A stretch of 64,000 nt of DNA from Psychrobacillus soli (GTDB taxonomy: Bacteria; Bacillota; Bacilli; Bacillales_A; Planococcaceae): the NCBI RefSeq assembly GCF_006861775.1, contig NZ_VDGG01000015.1, forward strand, positions 1 through 64,000, read 5' to 3'. Made by a program: the position numbers and the translations under genes. The notes below the pieces were generated by a model. It was not told where the DNA came from. It ran no database searches and worked only from the letters and a program-made list of their open reading frames with translations. This document shows, piece by piece, positions 35,932 through 44,997 of the stretch. How positions within the stretch are numbered: the stretch's first letter is position 1; every line of letters starts with the position of its first letter.

Positions 35932-36759
35932 TTATTTATTAGTTGCTCTGTTAAATTTTTTCGAAATATATGTTGCTGAAAGATTAATCGCTAAAATAAT
36001 GACTATTAATACAATACCTACTGCTGCAGCAAGTTCAATGTCTCCAGCCTCTTGTGTTACTAAGTAAGAATGAACCGTTAAAGTTCTAGCTGATGATAGA
36101 ATGCTGTCTGGCATAGCTGCCACTGTCCCAGCTGTTAAGAATATTGCAGCTGATTCTCCAACAATTCGTCCAACTGAAAGGATAATACCAGATAAAATTC
36201 CTGGCATGGAACTTGGTAAAATCACTTTATATAATGTTTGTAATTTTGTTGTTCCAAGTGCTAAGGAACCTTCACGATACGAACGGGGCACCGTTTTTAA
36301 TGCTTCTTCCGTTGTTCGAATAATGACTGGTAACACGATAATCGTTAACGTTAAGGAAGCAGCTAGAATCGACATACCTAATTTTAACGTTGTTACAAAG
36401 AATACCGCTCCAAACAAACCATAAATAATCGAGGGGATCCCTGTTAAACTTTCTGTTGCAAAACGTATTAGTCTAACTAATCGTCCTTGTTTAGCATATT
36501 CTTGTAAATAAACAGCTGCTAATATTCCAATAGGTGTTGCAATGATTAAAGAAATAAGGACGGTGTATATAGTTGTTACGATCATTGGCCAAATACCGCC
36601 ACCGCCAGCTGGAGAATAATCACCAAAGATGAAATCGAAGCTAATCAAACCAATCCCTTTGTAAAAGATAAATCCAACGATCATAACAAGGACGGCAACG
36701 GATAAGAATGCTGATAACCATAAAAGTCCACGAAACAAGTTATCTTTAAATTGTCTCAT
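35932..36759 (-). CDS. pstA: Phosphate ABC transporter permease PstA
   Basis: 275 residues with six membrane segments and the BPD_transp coupling loop (EEALKTVPRSYREGSLALG). The ATG at 36759 just after the pstC stop is preferred, with AAGGGTGG upstream in the pstC end; a GTG at 36780 would add seven residues and overlap pstC. Forms the pore with PstC. Confidence 0.93.
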   Translation of the reverse strand: MRQFKDNLFRGLLWLSAFLSVAVLVMIVGFIFYKGIGLISFDFIFGDYSPAGGGGIWPMIVTTIYTVLISLIIATPIGILAAVYLQEYAKQGRLVRLIRFATESLTGIPSIIYGLFGAVFFVTTLKLGMSILAASLTLTIIVLPVIIRTTEEALKTVPRSYREGSLALGTTKLQTLYKVILPSSMPGILSGIILSVGRIVGESAAIFLTAGTVAAMPDSILSSARTLTVHSYLVTQEAGDIELAAAVGIVLIVIILAINLSATYISKKFNRATNK

Positions 36760-36760
36760 C

Positions 36761-37675
36761 TTAGTTACCACCCTTCGCACTTATTTTTGCTAATACAAAA
36801 TTCAAAATCAATATAAAGGAGAATAAAACAATCCCGGTTGCAAATAGCATTTCTTGATGTGTACCAAATGCATAACCCATTTCTAATGCAATATTTGTCG
36901 TTAATGGACGAACACTATCTGTTAGGCTAGTTGGAACGATTAAACTATTTCCAGCTACTAAAATAACAGCCATTGTTTCCCCTATTGCTCGACCTAAACC
37001 TAATACGATTGCCGTCATAATACCTGATTTTGCTGCTGGTACAATGACTTTAAAAATCGTCCCAATTTGTGATACTCCTAAAGCATATGACCCTTCACGA
37101 TATGTTTGTGGCACTGCACGAATCGCTGTCTCCGCTACAGTCACAATGGTTGGTAACATCATAATTGCTAGCACAAGAATAACAGCTAATAAACTTTGCC
37201 CTTTTACTAATCCAAACGTATTTTGTAAAAAAGGAATAATAATCGCGAGTCCAAAGACACCATATAATACAGATGGGATACCCGCTAGCAACTGAATTGC
37301 TGGTGAAATAATTTTGGCCAACCTTTTAGAGGCAATTTCTGCCAAGAAAATAGCTGTAAATAAGCCAATAGGAACTCCAATAATTAATGCTCCGATTGTT
37401 GCAAAAATGGATGCAACAATCATTGGGAATATACCGAACTTATCTTCACTCGGTACCCAATCAGTACCAAAAATAAAGTCTATAAAGCTATAGCCCCCTG
37501 CTACAAAGGGATGAGCTCCTTTATAAAATACAAATCCAATGATTAACAATAAAGTTATTACCGAGAGAAGAGCACAAATCAAGAAAATTCTCGAAGACAG
37601 CTTCTCTAACATATACTTCCTTTTATTTGCTTTACCGATTTCTACGGCTTGCTTGTTAGTTGTTGGGATAGACAC
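36761..37675 (-). CDS. pstC: Phosphate ABC transporter permease PstC
   Basis: 304 residues, six membrane segments after a 25-residue polar N-terminus. Coupling loop TAIRAVPQTYREGSYALG and a conserved GLGRAIGETMAV stretch typical of PstC. It lies 63 bases after pstS in the operon. Confidence 0.95.
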   Translation of the reverse strand: MSIPTTNKQAVEIGKANKRKYMLEKLSSRIFLICALLSVITLLLIIGFVFYKGAHPFVAGGYSFIDFIFGTDWVPSEDKFGIFPMIVASIFATIGALIIGVPIGLFTAIFLAEIASKRLAKIISPAIQLLAGIPSVLYGVFGLAIIIPFLQNTFGLVKGQSLLAVILVLAIMMLPTIVTVAETAIRAVPQTYREGSYALGVSQIGTIFKVIVPAAKSGIMTAIVLGLGRAIGETMAVILVAGNSLIVPTSLTDSVRPLTTNIALEMGYAFGTHQEMLFATGIVLFSFILILNFVLAKISAKGGN

Positions 37676-37738
37676 CTTATACCTCCAAAATTAAGTCAAA
37701 AATTATGTTGTTGTCTTCCTATGTTACTGTTCCTTACT

Positions 37739-38578
37739 TTACTTTACAGGTATTGCTCCTGTTTCTGCTGCAATAAGTTGTCCATCTTCACTTAAAATAA
37801 AATCTATAAACCGTTGTCCTGCCTCTGTTAATTGTCCCTCTTTATAAACAAACAAGAACGGTCTAGATAAGCTGTATTTTTCTTGTAGAACATTATCTGC
37901 AGTAGCTTCTACGCCATTAATATCGATTGTTGAAATCGATTCGTCGATATATTCAAAAGAGATAAATCCAACTGCATGTTTATTGTTCGCAACTGTTGTT
38001 TTAATATTTCCATTACCACTTGCAATAATAGAGTTTCTTATTAATTCACCGGAGCTGTAGTCAACAATTTCTTGGAATGCATCACGTGAACCCGATCCAT
38101 CCTCGCGAGAGACAACTACGATTTCCATGTCATCTCCACCTAGTTCATTCCAGTTTGTCACTTCTCCAGTAAAAATCTGCTTTACTTGTTCCATCGTAAG
38201 ATCTTTTACTTTGTTCGTTGGATGAGTCACTACTACAATTCCATCGTAAGCAATAACTACTTCATTCAAACCATTCGCTTTTTCCTCTTCTTTTAAGTCA
38301 CGTGAAGACATCCCTATCTCCGACACTCCACTAGTAGCATTGGTAATTCCTGCTGAAGAACCAATTTGATTTATTTCAATATTTGTATTATCTTCTTCTG
38401 TATATTTGTGCGCTAACTTTTCAGCAAGTGGTCCTACAGATGTAGATCCTGAAATAGATACTGTAGCATCACTACCATCTGACCCTTGTGTATCCTTATT
38501 ATTGCTTGTACATGCTGATAAGATTGTAAGTATAAACAGCATTAATAATACTATTTTTATTTTTTTCAAACTGAACAT
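37739..38578 (-). CDS. pstS: Phosphate-binding lipoprotein PstS
   Basis: 279 residues. Lipoprotein signal with lipobox LSAC (Cys23), then the PBP-II fold with phosphate-binding loops ISGSTSVGPL, MSSRDL and SREDGSGSRDAF. Captures phosphate outside the membrane. First gene of the operon and directly behind a PhoP box. Confidence 0.95.
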   Translation of the reverse strand: MFSLKKIKIVLLMLFILTILSACTSNNKDTQGSDGSDATVSISGSTSVGPLAEKLAHKYTEEDNTNIEINQIGSSAGITNATSGVSEIGMSSRDLKEEEKANGLNEVVIAYDGIVVVTHPTNKVKDLTMEQVKQIFTGEVTNWNELGGDDMEIVVVSREDGSGSRDAFQEIVDYSSGELIRNSIIASGNGNIKTTVANNKHAVGFISFEYIDESISTIDINGVEATADNVLQEKYSLSRPFLFVYKEGQLTEAGQRFIDFILSEDGQLIAAETGAIPVK

Positions 38579-38649
38579 TTCATACCTCCATGAAATATGT
38601 TAACGACTATCTATGTCGTATTTTGTCTAATAATAGCATAATTGCACAG

Positions 38650-38688
38650 TGTAAATTTTCGATGCTTAATTTGTAAAGGTTTTGTAAA
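38650..38688 (-). promoter_or_regulatory. PhoP (Pho) box of the pst operon
   Basis: Three exact TTTACA units on the minus strand at 38683-38688, 38672-38677 and 38650-38655, separated by 11 and 22 bases, so they keep an 11-bp phase with one degenerate unit. This is the known PhoP direct-repeat arrangement in Bacillus. A -10-like TATTAT lies downstream at about 38630-38635. Confidence 0.8.
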
Positions 38689-38845
38689 TTTTATTAAAAA
38701 CAAGATGATGAATGTTAAATTTTCCTAAAATTTTGTGAATGGAAGATAACTTAGGATGTGTTTAAATCGTAAATATATAACTTTCCATTTATTTCACAAT
38801 CATCCTTTACTCGTTAGTTCCTTATTTATTAAAAACTGGAATAAT

Positions 38846-38885
38846 AAAAAGCACGAAAATTCAACTTCGAATTTTCATGCTTTTT
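38846..38885 (-). terminator. Terminator after the two-domain isoprenoid enzyme gene
   Basis: Arms AAAAAGC.CGAAAATT and AATTTTC.GCTTTTT, T-rich on the minus strand. It lies 24 bases past the stop. Confidence 0.85.
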
Positions 38886-38908
38886 TCGTTTATATTTCTT
38901 CCCATTTC

Positions 38909-41278
38909 TTAATGGTCACGACTAATAATATAATCCAGAAAATGCTTTAAAAATGTCAAATTGCGTGGCACTTCTTGTAACACTTCCATTGCAATACAAT
39001 AATTTTCCCACATCTTTTTTTTGGCATCTTCTATACCCAATACGGACACGAAGGTAGAGTTATTGTTTTCCGCATCTTTACCTATTGGTTTTCCGAGTAA
39101 GGTCGTATCTCCTTCGACATCTAGCAGGTCATCCTTAATCTGAAACGCAATACCTGCATGGCGAGCAAATTTTTTCAAAGCATCCATTTCTACTTCATTT
39201 TCCCCTGCGAGAATTGCAGGCATTATTAAAGAAGCTTCGAAGCCTATTCCTGTCTTATAAAAACACATCATATTCAACTGTTCCAGTGTCAGTTGTTTCC
39301 CTTTGGAATCCAAGTCCATCGTTTGCCCTCTACACATATTTGCAGTTGCTTGGGCAGAATAGTTCATTAGTTTAAGGACAGTCTTTGAATCGAATTGATT
39401 ATCAAGAGATGCTTGTTCCTCAACAGCCTTTTGGGTAAGAAACAAACCGGTTAATTCGGCAAGGGCAATGCCATACACCTCATGTAGAGTCGAACGTCCT
39501 CTACGGGTGGATGCATTATCTTGGGAAGGTAGGTCATCAAATATTAAAGAAGCAGTATGCATATATTCCAATGATTTTAAAAGGGGCTCTATTGCTGCAC
39601 TATTTAATCCATACGCGTTTACCCCCATGAACCAAGCTACTATCGGTCTTAAACGCTTACCATCCCCTTCTAGACTATAATTTGCAGCATCAATTATTTG
39701 CTCTTCTGTTAAAAAATTGTTCTCTATTTTAGGAATATTTAGCATATCGTTTATTTGATGACGTAAGCTTTTGATTGTATTTTGAAATTCTTCTTTTTCT
39801 TTCCGTTCATTTTTTAAAATGGTAATCATGTGATCGCGGAGCAATTTATCGAAGAAATCTACATCATCTGCTTTTCGTACCATATGTTGAATAAGTTTAT
39901 TGAATGTAGCATCCCCGCTTGCAAATATGTCCATCACTTCGGTGTATTTGTTCGTACCTACACGCTCTTTATAGCGCTTCAGTCCGTTAATAGCCCGATC
40001 CAATATCACCTCACAAGTCTTCTTATCTGCGTTGTATACGTTATGAATCAAATTAGAAATAACCGTCCAGTACAATTCGAAGGGGTTGATAAGATCTGGA
40101 CGTGTCTTGTGGTATTTCAAATAATAAGTGTAGGGGGTTACTGCACCATCCTTCAGATCGTCAAACATATCTGCAAAATCATCTGCCAACTGATTATAAA
40201 TACCATAAAAGAATGTTCGACTGTCCAACTCCTTATCCTCAGGAGCACCAATCACTGAACGGACAATCAGTCGGGAAGAAGAGGATTTTAAGATGATTGG
40301 TATATAAAGTTCTTCGTTCGTGTAGTTTGCATTTGATAGGTCTTTGAGACGATCCACTTCTTGGGAATGAAAAAATACATACGATTGCTCGAAAAAACCT
40401 ATTCTTGTCTCTTGTTGCTGATGCTCCTTAATATACTCAAATGCATCGCGAAGTTCCGAATGAATATATGTGATTAATTCCACGTTATTACCATTCCACT
40501 CACCTAATTCTGGCACATTTCCCGTAATAAGCGTGGTACGTATTAAATCAGTATATTGTTTTTCCTCTTCGTTAGATAAAATTTTTGCATCGAGAAGATC
40601 GTCAATAAATGGATAAGTTAGTCCGTAAGAATAGCCAAGCCTAATAGCCTTATCCAGTCTTCGAGTACGTCCCACAGAAGATATGTTATCGTCCATCTCT
40701 TCCACTTCTTGCATGATAACGCCAGCAATTATTTTAATGAGTTTTCTTTGGGCTTGCTCAGCATCCATCCCCTTTGGAATATTGGAGGATACAGTCTTCA
40801 GTTTGTTTATTACCCAAATTAGGCTCGATTCAACTCCCTCTTTCTGGGCAATGCGGTACAACCCTGCCATACTAAACGTCTCATCTTTGTCTTTTTTAGT
40901 TAGATCACTTTTTAAATTATCTACTATGCTTTTGATCCTGTTTAGTGTATCAGGTGAATCAAGTGACTTGCTCAAATCACGCATAAAAATATAAGAGATG
41001 CTTCGATCAAGGTAATTATCCAGTTTGCCTGCGTAATTTAGCCATTGGATATAATGGTGATACTGACGAGAATCGGGTTTTCTATTTCCACGCGAAAAAA
41101 GAGAAAATAAAGAATGATGGTGAATATGGTTATGTTTCCACATTTGTATATCTACAGTTAGGGTCGAGACATAAGTCTTTTGCCTAACTTGTGTATAAAG
41201 TAATTTAAAATAGTGTTCAGCCTTCTGCTCAGCCTGCCTATAGCATTCATCCGCATTTATTATTAACTCTTTTTTCAT
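38909..41278 (-). CDS. Two-domain class I isoprenoid enzyme (N-terminal synthase-like domain fused to prenyl diphosphate synthase)
   Basis: 789 residues from the ATG at 41278 (AAGGTGAG seven bases upstream; an ATG at 41317 has no site). C-terminal domain, about 515-789: bacterial farnesyl-diphosphate-synthase type, with GDGKRLRP (538-545), first Asp motif DDLPSQD (581-587) followed by RRG, GQTMDLD, and second Asp motif FQIKDDLLD (712-720). N-terminal domain, about 1-500: all-helical, with DDLLD (226-230) and, 140 residues later, YNQLADDFADMFDDLKDG (361-378), a layout like class I terpene or squalene/phytoene synthases. It may therefore make a prenyl diphosphate and use it in the same chain. 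No partner genes such as P450s are nearby. The product is unknown. Confidence 0.8.
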   Translation of the reverse strand: MKKELIINADECYRQAEQKAEHYFKLLYTQVRQKTYVSTLTVDIQMWKHNHIHHHSLFSLFSRGNRKPDSRQYHHYIQWLNYAGKLDNYLDRSISYIFMRDLSKSLDSPDTLNRIKSIVDNLKSDLTKKDKDETFSMAGLYRIAQKEGVESSLIWVINKLKTVSSNIPKGMDAEQAQRKLIKIIAGVIMQEVEEMDDNISSVGRTRRLDKAIRLGYSYGLTYPFIDDLLDAKILSNEEEKQYTDLIRTTLITGNVPELGEWNGNNVELITYIHSELRDAFEYIKEHQQQETRIGFFEQSYVFFHSQEVDRLKDLSNANYTNEELYIPIILKSSSSRLIVRSVIGAPEDKELDSRTFFYGIYNQLADDFADMFDDLKDGAVTPYTYYLKYHKTRPDLINPFELYWTVISNLIHNVYNADKKTCEVILDRAINGLKRYKERVGTNKYTEVMDIFASGDATFNKLIQHMVRKADDVDFFDKLLRDHMITILKNERKEKEEFQNTIKSLRHQINDMLNIPKIENNFLTEEQIIDAANYSLEGDGKRLRPIVAWFMGVNAYGLNSAAIEPLLKSLEYMHTASLIFDDLPSQDNASTRRGRSTLHEVYGIALAELTGLFLTQKAVEEQASLDNQFDSKTVLKLMNYSAQATANMCRGQTMDLDSKGKQLTLEQLNMMCFYKTGIGFEASLIMPAILAGENEVEMDALKKFARHAGIAFQIKDDLLDVEGDTTLLGKPIGKDAENNNSTFVSVLGIEDAKKKMWENYCIAMEVLQEVPRNLTFLKHFLDYIISRDH

Positions 41279-41525
41279 CCCATAACTCACCTTCAATTCA
41301 TGATCTATTTCATACATTTTGAAAAAAGCAACTCCAATATAAAATGCTATCTAAAACCTAATGTTTTTCTATTATAGCATCTGACATTTTCTTTCACTTG
41401 TTTTCTACTTCATGACTTCTAATTAATAATCTATTCTACTTTGAATTCCTAAATTCCTATTTTCGGTCCGAAAGGCATTTATATATAGAACTTTCTTCCC
41501 GAAAGACTTGGTAGGTAATTCCACT

Positions 41526-41551
41526 TAAAATTCAACCAATTCGTCCGATAG
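41526..41551 (+). promoter_or_regulatory. Sigma-D-like promoter of the chemoreceptor gene
   Basis: TAAA (41526-41529), 14 bases, then TCCGATAG, close to the sigma-D consensus TAAA-N14/15-GCCGATAT. It lies about 58 bases before the GTG start. The stretch also resembles one unit of the 21-bp repeats near 12.7 kb, so the match may be partly fortuitous. The rest of 41279-41608 shows nothing else. Confidence 0.5.
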
Positions 41552-41608
41552 TAACTTAGAGTACCAGAAAACAAAGTATGAAGAAAACGAGAGAGAAGGT
41601 TATAATAA

Positions 41609-43291
41609 GTGTTTAAATTCAAAAGTATTAAAAGCAAGTTATTAGCTGCATTTTCGCTAGTGATAATGCTTGTCCTATTATTAGGCGTCTATAATATTTC
41701 CGTCATCATGAAGAGTAATCGAGATGCGGAACAGATTGTGCAGAAAGAGCTCCCGCTATTAATCGCAAATGAGCAGATGGCGTTAACAATGGCGAATCGG
41801 ATATCAACTGCCCGCGGGTATGTATTATTCGGTGGCGATTATAAAGATCGTTTTAATGCCTATACAGAACAAGGCAAGGAATATGAAGCAGTTGTCAGGG
41901 GGATACGGGACTCCGAGGAATTCGATACCCTTATTAAGGAGACAATCTCTTGGAGAACAATGATTGATAAGGATGTCTTTCAGGAATATGACAAAGGGAA
42001 TAAAGAGGTGGCGCTGCGCAATTTAAATACATCCACCGAACAGGTCCGTGAAATCATGGCCGGTTATGAAAAAATGGCCAAAGATAGTGAAGCAACGATC
42101 ATCGAGATTGAGCAATCAATTATAGAAGGCGGGCAATCGACATTTCGTACAGTTATAATTGTCACCGTTTTAGTCATTTTACTGAGCACGGCAGCTGCAC
42201 TAGTGACCGCTAGTTCGATTTCTAAACCGCTCAAAATCGTAACGGATCGATTGAACAGGATAGCGAAAGGAGATTTAACTGGAGAAGCTCTGGAAACGCG
42301 TTCCAAAGACGAAGCGGGTCAACTTATCCGTGCAACCAATGAATTGATCGACAATAATCGTCAATTATTGAACGAAATCAATGTCGTCTCCAAAACGGTA
42401 ACGGGTCAAAGTGAAGAATTGATTCAATCCGCAACTGAAGTGAAAGCGGCCACGTATCAAATTGCTACGACGATGTATGAATTGGCTGCTGGATCGGAAT
42501 CGCAAGCTAGACATGCGAGTGATTTGTCCGAAGTAATGGAGTCATTCACCGTTAGGGTCGAAGAAGCAAATGAAAAAGGGGAAAACATTCAACACTCATC
42601 CGAAGAAGTTCTAAAGATGGCTTCGGAAGGCGGTCGTTTAATGGCAGCATCCAATGAACAAATGGTCAAAATCGATCAGATCGTGCAGGAAGCGGTTCAG
42701 AAAATCCGAGGATTAGATGTGCAAACCCAAGAAATCTCCAAGTTAGTTGAAGTAACGAAGGGGATCGCCGATCAAACGAATCTCTTGGCGTTAAATGCAG
42801 CTATTGAAGCGGCGAGAGCAGGAGAACATGGAAAAGGCTTTGCTGTTGTCGCAGAAGAAGTGAAAAAACTAGCCGAACAAGTTTCCATTTCGGTCACAGA
42901 TATCACAAGCATCGTAGGGAGTATCCAACAAGAGTCCAGTTCTGTAGCAGAATCACTACTAGTAGGTTATGAAGAAGTGGAAAAAGGAACAGAGCAAATT
43001 CAACGCACGAATGAGACATTCACCAGCATCAATCACGCTATAACAGCAATGGCGGAGCATATTCAGATTGTTTCCGAGAACTTAGCCGACATCGCGGCGA
43101 ACAGCCAAGAAATGAGTGGATCGATTGAGGAAATTGCCGCTATCACCGAAGAAGCAGTCGCTGGTGTAGAGCAGACATCCGCTTCATCCCAACAAACAAG
43201 TGGTTCGATGGAGGAAGTCGCAGGTAGCGCAGAGCAACTTGCCAAATTGGCAGAAGAGCTGAATGGCTTGATACTTCGATACAAATTATGA
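41609..43291 (+). CDS. Methyl-accepting chemotaxis protein
   Basis: 560 residues. Transmembrane helix 1 at about 10-32, an extracytoplasmic four-helix-bundle-type sensor ([20 protein letters not shown]), helix 2 at about 178-198, HAMP ([22 protein letters not shown]), and a long signalling coiled coil with the conserved tip ([20 protein letters not shown]). It signals to CheA; the ligand is unknown. GTG start with GAGAAGG upstream. Single gene, ended by the hairpin at 43301. Confidence 0.94.
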   Translation: MFKFKSIKSKLLAAFSLVIMLVLLLGVYNISVIMKSNRDAEQIVQKELPLLIANEQMALTMANRISTARGYVLFGGDYKDRFNAYTEQGKEYEAVVRGIRDSEEFDTLIKETISWRTMIDKDVFQEYDKGNKEVALRNLNTSTEQVREIMAGYEKMAKDSEATIIEIEQSIIEGGQSTFRTVIIVTVLVILLSTAAALVTASSISKPLKIVTDRLNRIAKGDLTGEALETRSKDEAGQLIRATNELIDNNRQLLNEINVVSKTVTGQSEELIQSATEVKAATYQIATTMYELAAGSESQARHASDLSEVMESFTVRVEEANEKGENIQHSSEEVLKMASEGGRLMAASNEQMVKIDQIVQEAVQKIRGLDVQTQEISKLVEVTKGIADQTNLLALNAAIEAARAGEHGKGFAVVAEEVKKLAEQVSISVTDITSIVGSIQQESSSVAESLLVGYEEVEKGTEQIQRTNETFTSINHAITAMAEHIQIVSENLADIAANSQEMSGSIEEIAAITEEAVAGVEQTSASSQQTSGSMEEVAGSAEQLAKLAEELNGLILRYKL

Positions 43292-43300
43292 GAACGAAGA

Positions 43301-43328
43301 GACCCATGGATATGATAAACCATGGGTC
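43301..43328 (+). terminator. Terminator of the chemoreceptor gene
   Basis: GACCCATGG and CCATGGGTC with a 10-base loop, followed by TTTCTTTT. Confidence 0.88.
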
Positions 43329-43425
43329 TTTCTTTTATTCACGATTGAAGTTCTATATTCCATCTGTTTGAAAACACCGTACTATTTATCATCCTGAGCA
43401 AAAATACATATACTCCATTTTGCCA

Positions 43426-44703
43426 TTACCGAACATCATCAAGCGATTTCACCACTGTGTGAGCAATTGGTTTCCACTCAACTTTCTTAAAAAGAGCAAC
43501 GATAGAAATAGGAATATAAGTAAACATAAAGAAGGGAAAAGTAATTGTGTAAGCAATCTTTTTCCAACCAGAACAATGTATTTTTTTCCATTCCGTCAAA
43601 GTTGTAATAAATCCAACTGTAAACAGTATTCCATAATACCAACCAAAGGAATTTAAAAGTACCTTTGTAGTTGCATGGATAATTTCTTTTCCATCAAAAA
43701 AACCAACTAGGTAGAATGATCCATTCACCATCATACTAATACTGGAGATGAGCATAGCCGGCATAATCGTCATCGTCATATCGAAACATGAAAACCGATT
43801 ATGTTGCCCCCTGAAAGTATTTCTAAGCAAACTACTTCCGTATTTAGCAAAGACCTGGTAAAACCCTTTTGCCCAACGTAATCTTTGATGCCAAGACTGT
43901 TCAAAGGTGACTGGTTGCTCATCATAGAACATGGCGTTTCTACAATATCCGATCTTTTCACCTTTAATAATCTGAGAAACGGAAAACTCGATGTCTTCTG
44001 TCAGGAGATGATGGATCCAACCTCCACTAGCTTTAATCAAATCAACATGCACCAAAAATCCTGTTCCAGAAATTGCACAACTAGTGTTAAGGACCATCCT
44101 TGGTAGGTTGAGATACTCAGCTTCATGTAGGAACCAGAGCGCATAACCTGCTGAAATCCAATTTTGGTCATAATTCTTGGAGTTTCTATAACTAGTAATT
44201 ACCCTATAGCCTTGATTGAACGTTTTGTTCATCTCCTCTATATAATTTTCATCAAGGAGATTGTCGGCATCAAACACAAAATATCCTTCATACTTTCTAG
44301 ATGAATATTCCCTTTCAATGATTTTAATCATATAATCGAGGGCATATCCCTTTCCAATAATAGACTTATCAAAGCGTTCCCGGACAATAGCCCCGGCTTG
44401 CTCTGCAATCTTAGCAGTATCATCAGTACAGTTGTCTGCTACTACAAATACATCAATCAATTCCTTGGGATACTTCTGATTTTTTATACTTTTGATCAAT
44501 TGCCCTATGACGAGTTCTTCATTTCGAGCTGCAATGATTATTGCATATTTGGAGGAATGAACATTCTCCATCAAAGGTTTTTTACTTTTTTTGGTCTTAA
44601 ATGCAACAAACATGTAGACAATCTGATAGGAATACATCAATGCAAATAATAGGAGCATGAAAAAATTAAAATTATTTATATAAACTAATACTTGCGTGCC
44701 CAA
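43426..44703 (-). CDS. Family 2 glycosyltransferase, membrane-bound processive type
   Basis: 425 residues. N-terminal membrane helix (about 10-32), GT-A catalytic domain with IIAARNEE, metal-binding DAD (FVFDADNLLDENY), acceptor base in LLTEDIEF and the QRLRW motif (QxxRW) of processive synthases, then two to three membrane helices at the C-terminus. Likely builds a polysaccharide or glycolipid on the inner face of the membrane. TTG start with GGGGGATC upstream. Divergent from the phosphodiesterase gene at 44998. Product unknown. Confidence 0.9.
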   Translation of the reverse strand: MGTQVLVYINNFNFFMLLLFALMYSYQIVYMFVAFKTKKSKKPLMENVHSSKYAIIIAARNEELVIGQLIKSIKNQKYPKELIDVFVVADNCTDDTAKIAEQAGAIVRERFDKSIIGKGYALDYMIKIIEREYSSRKYEGYFVFDADNLLDENYIEEMNKTFNQGYRVITSYRNSKNYDQNWISAGYALWFLHEAEYLNLPRMVLNTSCAISGTGFLVHVDLIKASGGWIHHLLTEDIEFSVSQIIKGEKIGYCRNAMFYDEQPVTFEQSWHQRLRWAKGFYQVFAKYGSSLLRNTFRGQHNRFSCFDMTMTIMPAMLISSISMMVNGSFYLVGFFDGKEIIHATTKVLLNSFGWYYGILFTVGFITTLTEWKKIHCSGWKKIAYTITFPFFMFTYIPISIVALFKKVEWKPIAHTVVKSLDDVR

Positions 44704-44997
44704 GCCGATCCCCCCATGCGGTTATCATTTTACTTTTAACATTCTTCGGCTTCTTTCCCTAAATTTATACGCCTTCAAAAGGTATCAAGCATATTTGACT
44801 CCCCTTTAAAAAATAAGTATATTACATCAATTTACATCTTGGATTAAAATAATGTTAAGTCCATGTAAATTTTTGGAACTAAGTATTAGAAAATAAATTC
44901 TAAGATTCAAGGCACTGTAAAATCTATAAGTTGATAGGATGTATCCATCTATTTCATTTAAACCATACTAACGATTATTATTTAAAAGGGTGAAAGC

